NCBI GenBank assembly: GCA_964491485.1
Contig: CAZBGV010000004.1
Coordinates: 11,617-75,616, forward strand
DNA length: 64,000 nt
Reading direction: 5' to 3'
From: IDS-8 sp964491485
GTDB taxonomy: Bacteria; Pseudomonadota; Gammaproteobacteria; Steroidobacterales; Woeseiaceae
The notes beneath the pieces are model-generated. The model saw nothing but the letters and a program-made list of their open reading frames with translations. It had not been told where the DNA came from and did no database searches. This document shows positions 19,301 to 27,309 of this stretch, piece after piece. A program made the translations under genes and the position numbers. Position 1 is the stretch's first letter, and each line of letters begins with the position of its first letter.

Positions 19301-19479
19301 CGCGCGCCTCCATCGGCTGGGTGGTCTTTGGCGGCCTCGGGCTCGCCGCGCTGTTCACCCTCTACCTGACGCCGGCTCTCTACCTGCTGCTCGCCCGCTT
19401 CTCGTCCGCTCGTGCGGAGGAATCGAAGCGCCTCTTCCAGGAGCTGAAGCAGGCGGAGACCATCGCCGACCTGCACTGA
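16315..19479 (+). CDS. RND efflux pump permease, copy 1
   Basis: 1054-residue inner-membrane proton-driven exporter of the AcrB-like HAE1 superfamily. It shows 12 likely spans in two halves, each with a large periplasmic loop. The proton-relay aspartates sit in GLVVDDAIVVLENIQR (span 4) and the partner lysine in GLMAKNSVLLVEFSDQLR (span 10). The N-terminus carries about 28 extra hydrophilic residues before the first family motif, SVSIRRPVLVLVLNLLILLAGVAA. It is paired with the adaptor just upstream. No outer-membrane channel gene is in the window, so a TolC-like protein elsewhere must complete the pump. Substrate unknown. Confidence 0.95.
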   Translation: MNGSDDKRPDGPRADDPLDDLMAGQMNDLPSVSIRRPVLVLVLNLLILLAGVAAVLAVEVRELPDVDRPIVSVRAEYPGASPETMDAEVVSVLEGAVARVSGIYNIDSASEENEGRLRIEFQPDVDLDSAASDVREAVSRVLHQLPERIEQVVVLKADDDSGSVVNIAILTDTLMEDEVTRIAERDIIPELISIEGVADVQLFGERQRMLRVVVDPLRLTSYGLSVSDVAAALMDAPFDVPAGSFRSADQELIVRADASVVTASQAADIIIRGNVRIGDVANVYFGPEDAQSYTRLDGRSVVGLGVVRQAKSNTIEISDGVHRVVERMNQRYDDLELVITDDNAEFIRSSVAEVLFTLVFTIAIVVASIWLFMGSWRATLVPSVAIPISLIGTVAAIWLFDFSINILTLMALVLATGLVVDDAIVVLENIQRRRRQGMGARAAAVLGTRQVFFAVITTTAVLISVFVPIAFLPSTAGRMFREFGAVLAVAVAISAFVSLSLVPAAASRLAGQEDGSALRRGIAAFGERLKSWYQRSLAWTLDRPVVPVGFALAFAVLAFVLFNTLDKELLPPEDRGILYVSAQGPDGVGIGYMDRQTDRIEAILRPLVEQGVARSLFTAVGRGDPNRSRVTVPLVDWAERERGQQDIIEDLQGPLSQIPGARVTISSPNSLDLRNGNGDLQVALIGNDYDEIFEATKAFVRAIEERLSNIEQPEVSYDPTQPQLSVEIDRRRAADLGIDLDNLATTLRAMIDGDELADLNIEDEAVPILLEASSGEINDPTDLVNLYVSTDSGQLLPLASVVTLKEEGVASQLDRQAQRRAIRVSMQISGRYPLQAAVDDLRALADEVLPGNIGMVLLGEAATLEETSREVAATYAIALAVVFLVLCAQFEGFTSAIVVTLTVPFGIAAAVLALFLTGTSVNIYSQIGLVLLIGLMAKNSVLLVEFSDQLRDRGYGIREAVEAGAGVRLRPVAMTMIATVLGGLPLILSHGAGAESRASIGWVVFGGLGLAALFTLYLTPALYLLLARFSSARAEESKRLFQELKQAETIADLH

Positions 19480-19913
19480 GACCGTCGTGCCGAACGCGTT
19501 GCCCGGCCTGCGTCGTCGCACTGCGAGAGCTCGTCGAGCATCGGCCCTCGCCGGGTACCTGCAACAGCCCGGTGCGAGCGGGGCGGATGCCGGCAGGCAG
19601 GAAGCCGCCCGCTTCGGTCGTGCCACGAGGCAATGGTTACGTATGAAAACAATGCTCTCGAGGGTCCGGCTTCGGGCGCGTCTGCAGCGTCCATTACGTT
19701 TCCCCGGAGCGGCAATTCGTCACGTTCTCACGGGCCCGCTCGCGCTACACTGTGCCCTCCGGCATTCCTCCCGTTCGGGATGGAAGGTGCCGGTCTTCAG
19801 TGGACCCTCGGAGATTTCCGGGCCGGGCGCGCTCACGGCATCCCGGTGCAGTAATATCGGGGTTTCGCCTGTCAGAACATGAGCCTGGATCGTACCGACC
19901 CGCGGGAATCTGC
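19480..19913. other. Intergenic stretch between the two RND operons
   Basis: 434 bases with no gene I can support. Several short open frames exist on both strands but none has a ribosome site, family motif or sensible composition. It should hold the promoter of the second adaptor. I see no long shared stretch with the region before copy 1 (14796-15126). Confidence 0.4.
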
Positions 19914-20681
19914 ATGAATCGACACGCCCTTCGCCTCGCCGGTACGACCCTGTGTGCGCTGCTGGCCGCGGCCTGTACCGAGGACATGAGCGCGAAGCCG
20001 GCGCCCGTGCCGCAGGCGGACCGCCAGGTAAGGGTCATCGTGCAGCCCCTCGAGTTCAGCTCCGAGCGGACGCGGGTGGAGGCGGTCGGGACCTCCCGGG
20101 CGCTGCTTTCCATTGTCGTGCACCCGGCCGTCTCCGGCGAGGTCGTGTCCGTCAATTTCGAGCCGGGCCAGAAGGTGGAGAAAGGGGACGTGCTGGTCGA
20201 GCTCGACAGCCGCGACGAGAAGCTGGCCGTCGAGCTCGCCAAGGTGCGCCTCGAGGACGCGGAGCGNNNNNNNNNNNNNNNNNNNNNNNNNNNNNNNNNN
20301 NNNNNNNNNNNNNNNNNNNNNNNNNNNNNNNNNNNNNNNNNNNNNNNNNNNNNNNNNNNNNNNNNNTTCCGGGTGACGGTCGACGTGCCCGGCATTCCCT
20401 ATCCGGTCGTGCCCGAGACCGGCGTGCAATGGGGCGCCGACGGCGCGTTCGTGTGGTCGGTGACCGACAACCGGGCGCACCGCGTGCCGGTGGCGATCGT
20501 GCAGCGGCAGCGCGGCGAAATCCTCGTCGACTCCGCGCAACTCGAGGAAGGCGACCTGATCGTGGTCGAAGGCATCCAGCGCGTGCGCGAGGGCATCGAG
20601 GTGGTCTTCGACCGCCCGGCGCTCGTCGATCGCACCCTCGACGGCGGTGCCGCGGCGACCACGCCGGTCGGAACCGACTAG
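19914..20681 (+). CDS. RND efflux periplasmic adaptor, copy 2, interrupted by assembly gap
   Basis: Lipoprotein adaptor (lipobox AAAC after MNRHALRLAGTTLCALLA) nearly matching the copy at 15127 along both visible parts: VRVIVQPLEFSSERTRVEAVGTS before the gap and VPGIPYPVVPETGVQWGADGA after it. 100 N replace the middle (20267-20366). Aligning the flanks to copy 1 (15554 and 15997) shows 442 bases should be missing. 442 and 100 leave the same remainder on division by three, so the frame still reads through. The hairpin and second lipoyl half are therefore unseen, not deleted. It lies seven bases before the second pump gene. Confidence 0.88.
   Translation: MNRHALRLAGTTLCALLAAACTEDMSAKPAPVPQADRQVRVIVQPLEFSSERTRVEAVGTSRALLSIVVHPAVSGEVVSVNFEPGQKVEKGDVLVELDSRDEKLAVELAKVRLEDAEXXXXXXXXXXXXXXXXXXXXXXXXXXXXXXXXXXFRVTVDVPGIPYPVVPETGVQWGADGAFVWSVTDNRAHRVPVAIVQRQRGEILVDSAQLEEGDLIVVEGIQRVREGIEVVFDRPALVDRTLDGGAAATTPVGTD
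20267..20366. other. Assembly gap, 100 N
   Basis: Exactly 100 N, a placeholder length. By comparison with the paralogous adaptor gene the true missing stretch is about 442 bases. The near-identical tandem copies are a plausible cause of the assembly break. Confidence 0.9.
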
Positions 20682-20688
20682 CCGCGGA

Positions 20689-23600
20689 ATGGCCAATCCG
20701 GACGACAAGGAACTGGAGAACGCCGGCTTCGACGACTCGGTGGAGGAAGAAGTCCCCGCCGGGCAGATGAGCGATCTCCCCAGCGTCTCCATCCGGCGCC
20801 CGGTGCTGGTGCTGGTGCTCAACCTGCTCATCCTGCTGGCCGGCATCGCGGCCGTGCTCGCCGTCGAGATTCGCGAGCTGCCGGACGTCGACATGCCGAT
20901 CGTCAGCGTGCGTGCGGAGTATCCGGGCGCTTCGCCGGAGACGATGGACTCCGAGGTCGTCAGCATCCTCGAGGGCGCCGTCGCTCGCGTGTCCGGCATC
21001 CACCGGATCAGCTCCGCGTCGGAGGAGAACGAGGGCCGGCTGCGCATCGAGTTCCAGCCGAACGCCGATCTCGACAGCGCGGCGTCGGACGTCCGCGAGG
21101 CCGTGAGCCGCGTGATCCATAAGCTGCCGGAGCGCATCGAGCAGGTCGTGGTGGTTAAGGCCGATAATGATTCCGATTCGATCGTCAGCCTCGCGATCCT
21201 GACCGACACGCTGCTGGAAGACGAGGTCACGCGCATCGCCGAGCGCGACATCATTCCCGAGCTGATTTCCATCGACGGCGTGGCCGACGTGCAGCTCTTC
21301 GGCGCGCGCGAGCGCATGCTGCGGGTCGTCGTCGATCCGCTGCGCCTGACGAGCTACGGGCTGTCGGTGACGGACGTGGCGGATGCGCTGAGGCACGCGC
21401 CCTTCGACGTGCCGGCCGGCAGCTTCCGCTCCGCGGACCAGGAGCTGATCGTGCGGGCGGACGCGTCCGTCGTGACCGCCGCGCAGGCCGCGGACATCAT
21501 CATCCGCGGCGACGTGCGGATCGGCGATGTCGCGAACGTCTACTTCGGTCCCGAAGACGCGCGGGCATACACGCGCCTCGATGGCCGCTCGGTCATCGGC
21601 ATGGGCGTCGTGCGGCAGGCGAAGTCGAACACGATCGAGATTTCCGACGGCGTGCACCGGGCCGTGGACCGGCTCAACCAGCGGTTCGACGATCTCGAGA
21701 TCGTGATCACCGACGACAAGGCGGACTTCATCCGGAGCTCCGTGGCCGAGGTGCTGTTCACGCTCGCGTTCACGGTGTCCATTGTCGTCGCCGCGATCTG
21801 GATCTTCATGGGCTCGTGGCGTGCGACGCTCGTGCCGAGCGTGGCGATCCCGATTTCACTCATCGGCACGGTGGCTGCGATCTGGCTGTTCGGGTTCTCG
21901 ATCAACATTCTCACGCTGATGGCGCTGGTGCTCGCGACGGGTCTGGTCGTCGACGACGCCATCGTGGTGCTCGAGAACATCCAGCGGCGGCGAGGGCAGG
22001 GGCTCGGCGCGCGGGCCGCGGCCGTGCTCGGCACGCGGCAGGTGTTCTTCGCCGTCGTCACCACCACGGCGGTGCTCGTCTCGGTGTTCGTGCCGATTGC
22101 CTTCCTGCCGAGCACCGCGGGCAGGATGTTCCGGGAATTCGGGGCGGTGCTGGCCGTCGCGGTCGCGATCTCCGCGTTCGTGTCACTGTCCCTGGTGCCG
22201 GCGGCGGCCTCGCGCCTGCCCGAGGACGCCGCGGGCGGGCGGTTCCGGCAGGCGGTCGTCAACTTCGGCGTATGGCTGCGCTCCGGGTACCAGCGGTCGT
22301 TGTCCTGGATGCTGGATCGCCCCTGGGTGCCGATCGGGACGGCGCTGGCGTTTGCCGCGCTCGCGGCGTTCCTGTTCCGGACGCTCGACAAGGAGCTGTT
22401 GCCATCGGAAGACCGGGGCATGATCAACGTCATGTCCATGGGGCCGGACGGCGTCGGGATCGGCTACATGGACCGCCAGACGGACAGGGTCGAAGCCATT
22501 CTCCGGCCGCTGGTCGACCAGGGCATCGCGAAGTCGCTGTTCACCGTCGTCGGCTCATGGGATCCCAATCGCAGTCGCGTGACCGTTCCGCTCGTCGACT
22601 GGTCGCAACGCGAAGTAAGCCAGCAGGAAATCATCTCACAACTCGAGGGCCCGTTGTCCCGGATCCCGGGCGCGCGCGTGACGATCTTCAGCCCGAACAG
22701 CCTGGACCTTCGGCGCGGCGGCGGCGAGCTGCAGGTTGCGCTGATCGGCAACGACTACGACGAGATTTTCGAGGCGACGCAGTCGTTCGTGCGGGCGATC
22801 GAAGACCGCCTTCCGCACATCGAGCAGCCGCAGATTTCCTATGACCCGACGCAGCCGCAGCTCTCGGTGGAGATCGACCGGCGCCGGGCCGCGGACCTCG
22901 GCGTCGATCTCGACAATCTCGCGACCACACTGCGGGCCATGATCGACGGCGACGAGCTCGTCGACCTCAATATCGACGACGAGGCGATACCGATCCTGCT
23001 CGAGTCCTCGAGCGGCCAGATCAACGATCCTACCGACCTCGTGAATCTCTACGTCAGCACGAGCAGCGGCCAGCTCATCCCGCTGTCGACCGTGGTGTCA
23101 CTGAAGGAAGAGGGGGTCGCGGCGCAGCTCGATCGCGAGGCGCAGCGGCGCGCGATCCGCATCGACATGCAGATTGCGGGCCGCTATCCGCTGCAGTCGG
23201 CGGTCGACGACCTGCGCGTGCTGGCCGATGAGGTCCTGACGGGCAACGTGTCGATGGTGCTGCTCGGCGAAGCGGCGACGCTGGAGGAGACGTCGCAGGA
23301 GGTCGCGATCACGTATGCGATCGCACTGGCGGTCGTGTTCCTCGTGCTGTGTGCGCAGTTCGAAGGGTTCACGAGCGCGGTCGTGGTGACGCTGATCGTG
23401 CCTTTCGGTATCGCGGCGGCCGTTATCGCGCTGTTCCTGACAGGCACGTCGGTGAACATCTATTCACAGATCGGGCTCGTGCTGCTGATCGGGCTGATGG
23501 CGAAGAACAGCGTGCTGCTGGTCGAGTTCTCGGATCAGCTTCGCGACCGCGGCTTCGGCATTCGTGAGGCCGTGGAAGCGGGTGCCAGCGTGCGCCTGCG

Positions 23601-23856
23601 TCCGGTGACGATGACGATGATCGCGACGGTGCTGGGCGGCCTGCCGCTGATCCTGTCCGGCGGTGCGGGCGCCGAGGCGCGCTCGTCGATCGGCTGGGTA
23701 GTGTTCGGCGGCCTGGGCCTTGCCGCGCTGTTCACTTTGTACCTGACACCCGCGCTTTACCTGCTGCTGGCACGCTTCTCGTCGGCGCGCGCGGAAGAAT
23801 CCAAGCGCCTCGCCCGCGAGCTGAAGCAGGCCCAGGCGATCGCCGACACGCACTGA
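20689..23856 (+). CDS. RND efflux pump permease, copy 2
   Basis: 1055-residue paralogue of the pump at 16315, alignable almost end to end without gaps. It has the same start of core (MSDLPSVSIRRPVLVLVLNL), the same GLVVDDAIVVLENIQR and GLMAKNSVLLVEFSDQLR proton-relay motifs, and the same C-terminal ARFSSARAEESKRL. Differences cluster in the N-terminal tail (residues 1-25), in the segment after ASRL near residue 500, and in scattered periplasmic-loop positions. ATG 20689 is chosen over 20647, which lies inside the adaptor gene. The duplication of adaptor plus pump as a unit suggests either split substrate ranges or a mixed trimer; neither is shown. Confidence 0.95.
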   Translation: MANPDDKELENAGFDDSVEEEVPAGQMSDLPSVSIRRPVLVLVLNLLILLAGIAAVLAVEIRELPDVDMPIVSVRAEYPGASPETMDSEVVSILEGAVARVSGIHRISSASEENEGRLRIEFQPNADLDSAASDVREAVSRVIHKLPERIEQVVVVKADNDSDSIVSLAILTDTLLEDEVTRIAERDIIPELISIDGVADVQLFGARERMLRVVVDPLRLTSYGLSVTDVADALRHAPFDVPAGSFRSADQELIVRADASVVTAAQAADIIIRGDVRIGDVANVYFGPEDARAYTRLDGRSVIGMGVVRQAKSNTIEISDGVHRAVDRLNQRFDDLEIVITDDKADFIRSSVAEVLFTLAFTVSIVVAAIWIFMGSWRATLVPSVAIPISLIGTVAAIWLFGFSINILTLMALVLATGLVVDDAIVVLENIQRRRGQGLGARAAAVLGTRQVFFAVVTTTAVLVSVFVPIAFLPSTAGRMFREFGAVLAVAVAISAFVSLSLVPAAASRLPEDAAGGRFRQAVVNFGVWLRSGYQRSLSWMLDRPWVPIGTALAFAALAAFLFRTLDKELLPSEDRGMINVMSMGPDGVGIGYMDRQTDRVEAILRPLVDQGIAKSLFTVVGSWDPNRSRVTVPLVDWSQREVSQQEIISQLEGPLSRIPGARVTIFSPNSLDLRRGGGELQVALIGNDYDEIFEATQSFVRAIEDRLPHIEQPQISYDPTQPQLSVEIDRRRAADLGVDLDNLATTLRAMIDGDELVDLNIDDEAIPILLESSSGQINDPTDLVNLYVSTSSGQLIPLSTVVSLKEEGVAAQLDREAQRRAIRIDMQIAGRYPLQSAVDDLRVLADEVLTGNVSMVLLGEAATLEETSQEVAITYAIALAVVFLVLCAQFEGFTSAVVVTLIVPFGIAAAVIALFLTGTSVNIYSQIGLVLLIGLMAKNSVLLVEFSDQLRDRGFGIREAVEAGASVRLRPVTMTMIATVLGGLPLILSGGAGAEARSSIGWVVFGGLGLAALFTLYLTPALYLLLARFSSARAEESKRLARELKQAQAIADTH

Positions 23857-23870
23857 CCGTCGCGGGCCAG

Positions 23871-24386
23871 GTGATCGAGCTTCCTGTAAGAGACCCCTGC
23901 GATCTTTGCGAAGGGATGGCAGGTCGCGAAGAAAGCTGGGCGGTCGTAGACGAAAGCGAACACACGCTCACGGTGGTCAATCCGTGGCAATTCGAAGTGG
24001 GCCAGTGTTGCGTCATCACGCGTCGGCATGTCGCGACGCTGCTCGATCTCTCCGACCAGGAATGCGGGGCCATAATGTTCTCGGCCAGGAGAGTCGCAGA
24101 GGCACTCGTCAAGGCTTACCGACCCCTCGGAATATTGACGTTCCAGAACAACGGTGTCTTCAGTGGACAGGAAACGCCGCATTTCCATTTGCATGTCGTG
24201 CCGCGGCAGAGGGGGAGTGATTGGGGGATAGGTCCGCCTCAACTCGCCACATTCGATGGCGCCGGCCGCCGAAGGGGCACATCACACGATCCGAGCGGCG
24301 ATGCACGGCGCCGGGAGCGGGCTCGCGCCTCCGCCACGCAACTCGCGGACATCGCCGGCCGGATTCGCGCGAATCTGCCGGCGTAG
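23871..24386 (+). CDS. HIT family protein
   Basis: Histidine-triad nucleotide hydrolase/transferase fold. The triad reads His104-Phe-His106-Leu-His108 in PHFHLHVVPR; these enzymes act on nucleoside phosphoramidates, dinucleoside polyphosphates or similar. The N-terminus DPCDLCEGMAGREE has a CxxC that may bind zinc, as in other HIT proteins. The C-terminal 45 residues are arginine-rich and not part of the fold. The GTG start lies 14 bases after the RND pump stop, with only a weak ribosome site. Substrate unknown. Confidence 0.88.
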   Translation: MIELPVRDPCDLCEGMAGREESWAVVDESEHTLTVVNPWQFEVGQCCVITRRHVATLLDLSDQECGAIMFSARRVAEALVKAYRPLGILTFQNNGVFSGQETPHFHLHVVPRQRGSDWGIGPPQLATFDGAGRRRGTSHDPSGDARRRERARASATQLADIAGRIRANLPA

Positions 24387-24427
24387 CGACATCGGCTGCC
24401 GGGCATCCGCTGCAGCCAGGTCTTACA

Positions 24428-24682
24428 ATGACGGTCGATGAGCTTCTCAGTACGCTGCAGCACCTGGAAACGGAGCTGCACCTGGAATCGACTCGTCGCG
24501 ATGCCTCACGTATGGCCGCGTTGCTTCATCCTGATGCGGTAGGGTCTGGACGATGGGGAGAAGCAGGTCCGGGTCGGCATGAACGGTCGCCCGGAGCGCT
24601 CCGGAATGCTGCCGTCGAAACAAGAATGAAACAAAGAGGGGGTTATAAATGTATGGAGCAGGCTTCTTTCCGTTTGTGCTGA
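24428..24682 (+). pseudogene. Probable remnant of an NTF2-like (DUF4440-type) gene
   Basis: MTVDELLSTLQHLETELHL, then SRMAALLHPD, resembles the N-terminus of DUF4440/SnoaL-like small proteins, where the usual continuation is LLHPDFxEFGRSG. Here the similarity is lost after HPD and the frame drifts into unrelated sequence. It also overlaps the start of the next gene. I read it as a truncated or frameshifted copy; the family call rests on about 45 residues. Confidence 0.4.
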
Positions 24683-24858
24683 TCGCAATTGCCGCCTACT
24701 TCATAGCCGCCGCGATCCTTCAATGGCTGTGGAACATCACGATGCCTGAGGCGCTCAACCTGAAAAAGATCAGGTATTGGATCGCGTTCCGCCTGTTGCT
24801 GATTGCCGGGATTTTGACATCGGCCGGCTCCGGCTTCAGCCACGGCCCTGGAAGCTAG
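24649..24858 (+). CDS. Small two-span membrane protein
   Basis: 69 residues: FFPFVLIAIAAYFIAAAILQWLWNITMPEAL, then RYWIAFRLLLIAGILT. The LWNxxMP...YWxAxxLLLxxxIL layout is that of a common family of small bacterial membrane proteins of unknown role. A strong purine-rich ribosome site (AAAGAGGGGG) lies before the ATG, which supports real expression. Confidence 0.65.
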   Translation: MYGAGFFPFVLIAIAAYFIAAAILQWLWNITMPEALNLKKIRYWIAFRLLLIAGILTSAGSGFSHGPGS

Positions 24859-25149
24859 CCATTTGCGGCATGCGCAGATGCGCTATGGCGACAGCGAGTG
24901 ACTGACTCCGACGTAATACGGATTTCGGCTTCCCTGCAGTCGTAGATTTCGACCGCCCGGATTGGGATGATGAGCAGTGGAGACTGCTCGTCACTGACTT
25001 CAAAGGGCGGTGAGATCGGTCGGGGCTCCATACGGAAGCGGACGTTACTCAAGCAAATCCGGATGGCTCTGCCTGACGGAGGCGAGGCACAGGCAGCAAA
25101 TGGCAACGCTTGCGGGCGGTAAAGTCGAAGGGCAGAGGCTGTGCAGATA
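24859..25149. other. Low-coding stretch, possible gene remnant
   Basis: Just under 300 bases with no complete gene. A start-less open stretch, about 24917-25014, reads DFGFPAVVDFDRPDWDDEQW then LLVTDFKGR and a stop; it looks protein-like but has no ATG and is cut by an upstream stop. I treat it as a possible C-terminal remnant. Confidence 0.25.
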
Positions 25150-25155
25150 GGAGGT
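25150..25155 (+). promoter_or_regulatory. Consensus ribosome site deciding a TTG start
   Basis: AGGAGG stands seven bases before TTG 25163. The upstream GTG at 25154 overlaps this site, so TTG is the better start. Confidence 0.6.
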
Positions 25156-25162
25156 GGACCTA

Positions 25163-25417
25163 TTGATAGAGGACGAGGTCCAGCACGACGTGGCACGAGA
25201 TTACCTTCACTACTTGCGAAGGCTTCGTGAGCAAGGGTACAACGATGCCAGGGAGGGACGCCCGGACAGATCGGGATCCTTGCGGGGGCCCGCGGAGCGC
25301 CTCGAGTATTACAAGGGCTGGGAAGACTGGCATGTGCAAAATGTCCATGGCTACAAGCGATGGACCCCGGCGGAGGACGTGTCGAGCCCGCTCGGCCGCC
25401 GGCCAGACAAGCTTTAA
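25163..25417 (+). CDS. Small hydrophilic hypothetical protein, TTG start
   Basis: 84 residues, charged, no signal peptide or membrane span. It contains YLHYLRRLREQGYNDAREG and LEYYKGWEDWHVQNVHGYKRW, rich in aromatic and basic residues. I do not recognise a family. The perfect AGGAGG before TTG is the main evidence for a real gene. It stands alone among decayed sequence just left of the second assembly gap. Confidence 0.5.
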   Translation: MIEDEVQHDVARDYLHYLRRLREQGYNDAREGRPDRSGSLRGPAERLEYYKGWEDWHVQNVHGYKRWTPAEDVSSPLGRRPDKL

Positions 25418-26001
25418 ACGCGGCACCCGGTTTCACTCAGTCTCGCGTCTCAACCCGGTGGTGCCGAGATCCCTGGCTTGGTTGGTCGGCGCCAGTCTCC
25501 CGATGACGCCTGACAAAGCACCGCATCGGGTCATCGCTGAAGACCGTCGCCGCGGGAGACATCGCACGCCTCGTGAATGAGCGATTGAGGCCGGCGTTTC
25601 GCAGCATCTGGTTCGTCGGGGGCGGTGCAGTCTCCGGTGAATGCCTTCCCTCGGGTTGGCGGACGAAGTCCGCTACTCGATCATGCCGATGACTCGACCG
25701 GGACGTCGCCTTGCACCTTGCGGAGGTGAAAGCATACAAGTCCGGCATGATCCCGCTACGCTATGAGGTGAAGAATAGCCAACCCGCCGCCTGACCACCT
25801 TTTCGGCCCGGATGCCCAGCCNNNNNNNNNNNNNNNNNNNNNNNNNNNNNNNNNNNNNNNNNNNNNNNNNNNNNNNNNNNNNNNNNNNNNNNNNNNNNNN
25901 NNNNNNNNNNNNNNNNNNNNNGGTGAAGAATAGCCAACCCGCCGCCTGACCACCTTTTCGGCCCGGATGCCCAGCCGCCACCTTCACGGAGGATCACCGC
26001 A
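25418..26001. other. Non-coding or decayed region around the second assembly gap
   Basis: No gene can be supported. The stretch includes 100 N (25822-25921). Visible short frames on either strand have no motif. The last bases before 26002 hold a GGAGG ribosome site for the DUF3224 gene. Confidence 0.5.
25767..25976. repeat. 55-base direct repeat flanking 100 N: contig-end overlap artefact
   Basis: Bases 25767-25821 and 25922-25976 are identical and abut the N run on both sides. A repeat exactly touching a gap, 55 long, matches an unmerged overlap of two contig ends (55 is a common assembly k-mer). The real sequence probably has one copy and no gap. Confidence 0.85.
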
Positions 26002-26403
26002 ATGCCGCATGCAAAAGGCTCGTTCGATGTCACCGTCGAACCGCAGCAGCCCGACAATGCGCAGGCGCAAGGCGCCGGCGTCAACCGGATGTCGCTGAAC
26101 AAGCGATTTCATGGCGCGCTCGATGCGACCAGCCAGGGCGAGATGCTCGCCATCGGCGATGGCCGCACTTCGGGGGCGTACGTCGCGCTGGAGAAGGTAA
26201 GCGGTACTCTCGATGACCGCCGTGGCAGCTTTGCGCTGATGCACCGCAGCGGCCTCCGTGCCGGCACACCCGAAAACTGGTCCATACTCATCGTTCCCGA
26301 CTCGGGGACTGAGGAGCTGGTCGGCATAGAAGGGGAGATGGAGATCACGATAGAAGGCGGAATGCACTTCTACGAGCTGCGGTACACACTCCCGGACTCC
26401 TGA
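26002..26403 (+). CDS. DUF3224 family protein
   Basis: 133 residues matching the small beta-barrel-like DUF3224 family: KGSFDVTVEPQ at the start, KRFHGALDATSQGEML, GAYVALEKVSGTLDDRRGSFALMH, then LVGIEGEMEI and HFYELRYTL. Function is unknown for the family. Ribosome site GGAGG lies about ten bases before the ATG. It is a single gene in an accessory stretch. Confidence 0.85.
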   Translation: MPHAKGSFDVTVEPQQPDNAQAQGAGVNRMSLNKRFHGALDATSQGEMLAIGDGRTSGAYVALEKVSGTLDDRRGSFALMHRSGLRAGTPENWSILIVPDSGTEELVGIEGEMEITIEGGMHFYELRYTLPDS

Positions 26404-26435
26404 GCCGAGCCGGGCGTGAGCAACTCTGCTCGACC

Positions 26436-27212
26436 TTGGCCATAGCCCCGAATTCCCGGCAGGCACTTCTTCGCCGACGGGCGGCGGCAGGGCTCACATG
26501 GCGAGCCCCGGCATCGATGCTCTTCGCGCGCCTGGCTCTGGCCGTGGCAGCACAAGGGCTCGTCGCCGCCATCTTTGCATTGCGAGGCTCGCCGATTCCC
26601 TGGCGTGCGGCCGAGCCTTGGGTACCCGTGTACGGGACATTGATCGACGCCGGATGCCTGATGCTGCTTTGGCGGCTCACACGCCGCGAGAACATCGGCC
26701 TTTTCGATCTGGTCGGCTTCGAGCGCACGCGCTTCGTCCGCGATGTGCTGCTCGGCCTCGCCATCGTGCCCTTGAGCCTCGCGTTCATTCTCGGCGGCGT
26801 CTATGCGGCCGGCTGGCTCCTCTACGGGACGCTGACCCCGCCCTACCTGTTCGGATCCCTGCCGTTGCCGGCCGCTCTCTATGGTGTGCTGGTGTTTCCG
26901 TTCATCTGGGGGCTGACCGAGCAGATGACCTACAACGGTTACCTGCTGCCCCGTTTCCAGGTTCTCTTCCGAAGCACGAGCCTTGCGATCATCGTTGTAG
27001 CCTTCGTGTGGTCGTTGCAGCATGCCTTCATGCCGCTGATCTTCGATCAGCAATACATGGCATTTCGCCTGCTGTCGTCGGTACCGAATTCCGTGTTGCA
27101 GACGATCCTGTACCTGCGGCTGCGTCGCGTGCTGCCGCTCGCGATTGCGCATGCCCTGTTGGATGGTGCGAGCGCGCTGATCGGCGTGCTCCTGCCTGCG
27201 CTGAAGGCTTGA
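26436..27212 (+). CDS. CPBP/CAAX-like intramembrane protease homologue, altered motif
   Basis: Hydrophobic protein with about seven membrane spans. The three CPBP-family motif regions are present but changed: motif 1 reads WGLTEQMTYNGYLLPR where active members have EExxxR, motif 2 is FVWSLQHAF, motif 3 is AIAHALLD. One glutamate and both histidines remain, while the second glutamate is Gln and the arginine is Asn, so proteolysis may be lost or changed. The TTG at 26436 opens the frame; ATG 26517 (MLFARLALAV), just before the first span, is an equally good start. Confidence 0.72.
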   Translation: MAIAPNSRQALLRRRAAAGLTWRAPASMLFARLALAVAAQGLVAAIFALRGSPIPWRAAEPWVPVYGTLIDAGCLMLLWRLTRRENIGLFDLVGFERTRFVRDVLLGLAIVPLSLAFILGGVYAAGWLLYGTLTPPYLFGSLPLPAALYGVLVFPFIWGLTEQMTYNGYLLPRFQVLFRSTSLAIIVVAFVWSLQHAFMPLIFDQQYMAFRLLSSVPNSVLQTILYLRLRRVLPLAIAHALLDGASALIGVLLPALKA

Positions 27213-27309
27213 TGGGCAGGCTGCCCCTACGGAGCACCTGCTTGTCGCATCGCGTCACCGGCGCGATACTGGCGACACGATTAAGTCCACCGCGGACCCG
27301 GAGGCGAAG

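Noticed and set aside
16987..19626. Minus-strand open frame of 879 codons under the first RND pump
   Set aside because: Shadow of the pump gene; the real frame has every RND motif, the shadow none.
19487..19882. 131-codon open frame between the RND operons
   Set aside because: No ribosome site, Arg/Ala-rich translation without a motif, and overlapping open frames in other phases; treated as intergenic.
25767..25976. 55-base direct repeat as an attachment site or element boundary
   Set aside because: Both copies touch the N run exactly, which points to assembly rather than integration; no integrase nearby.
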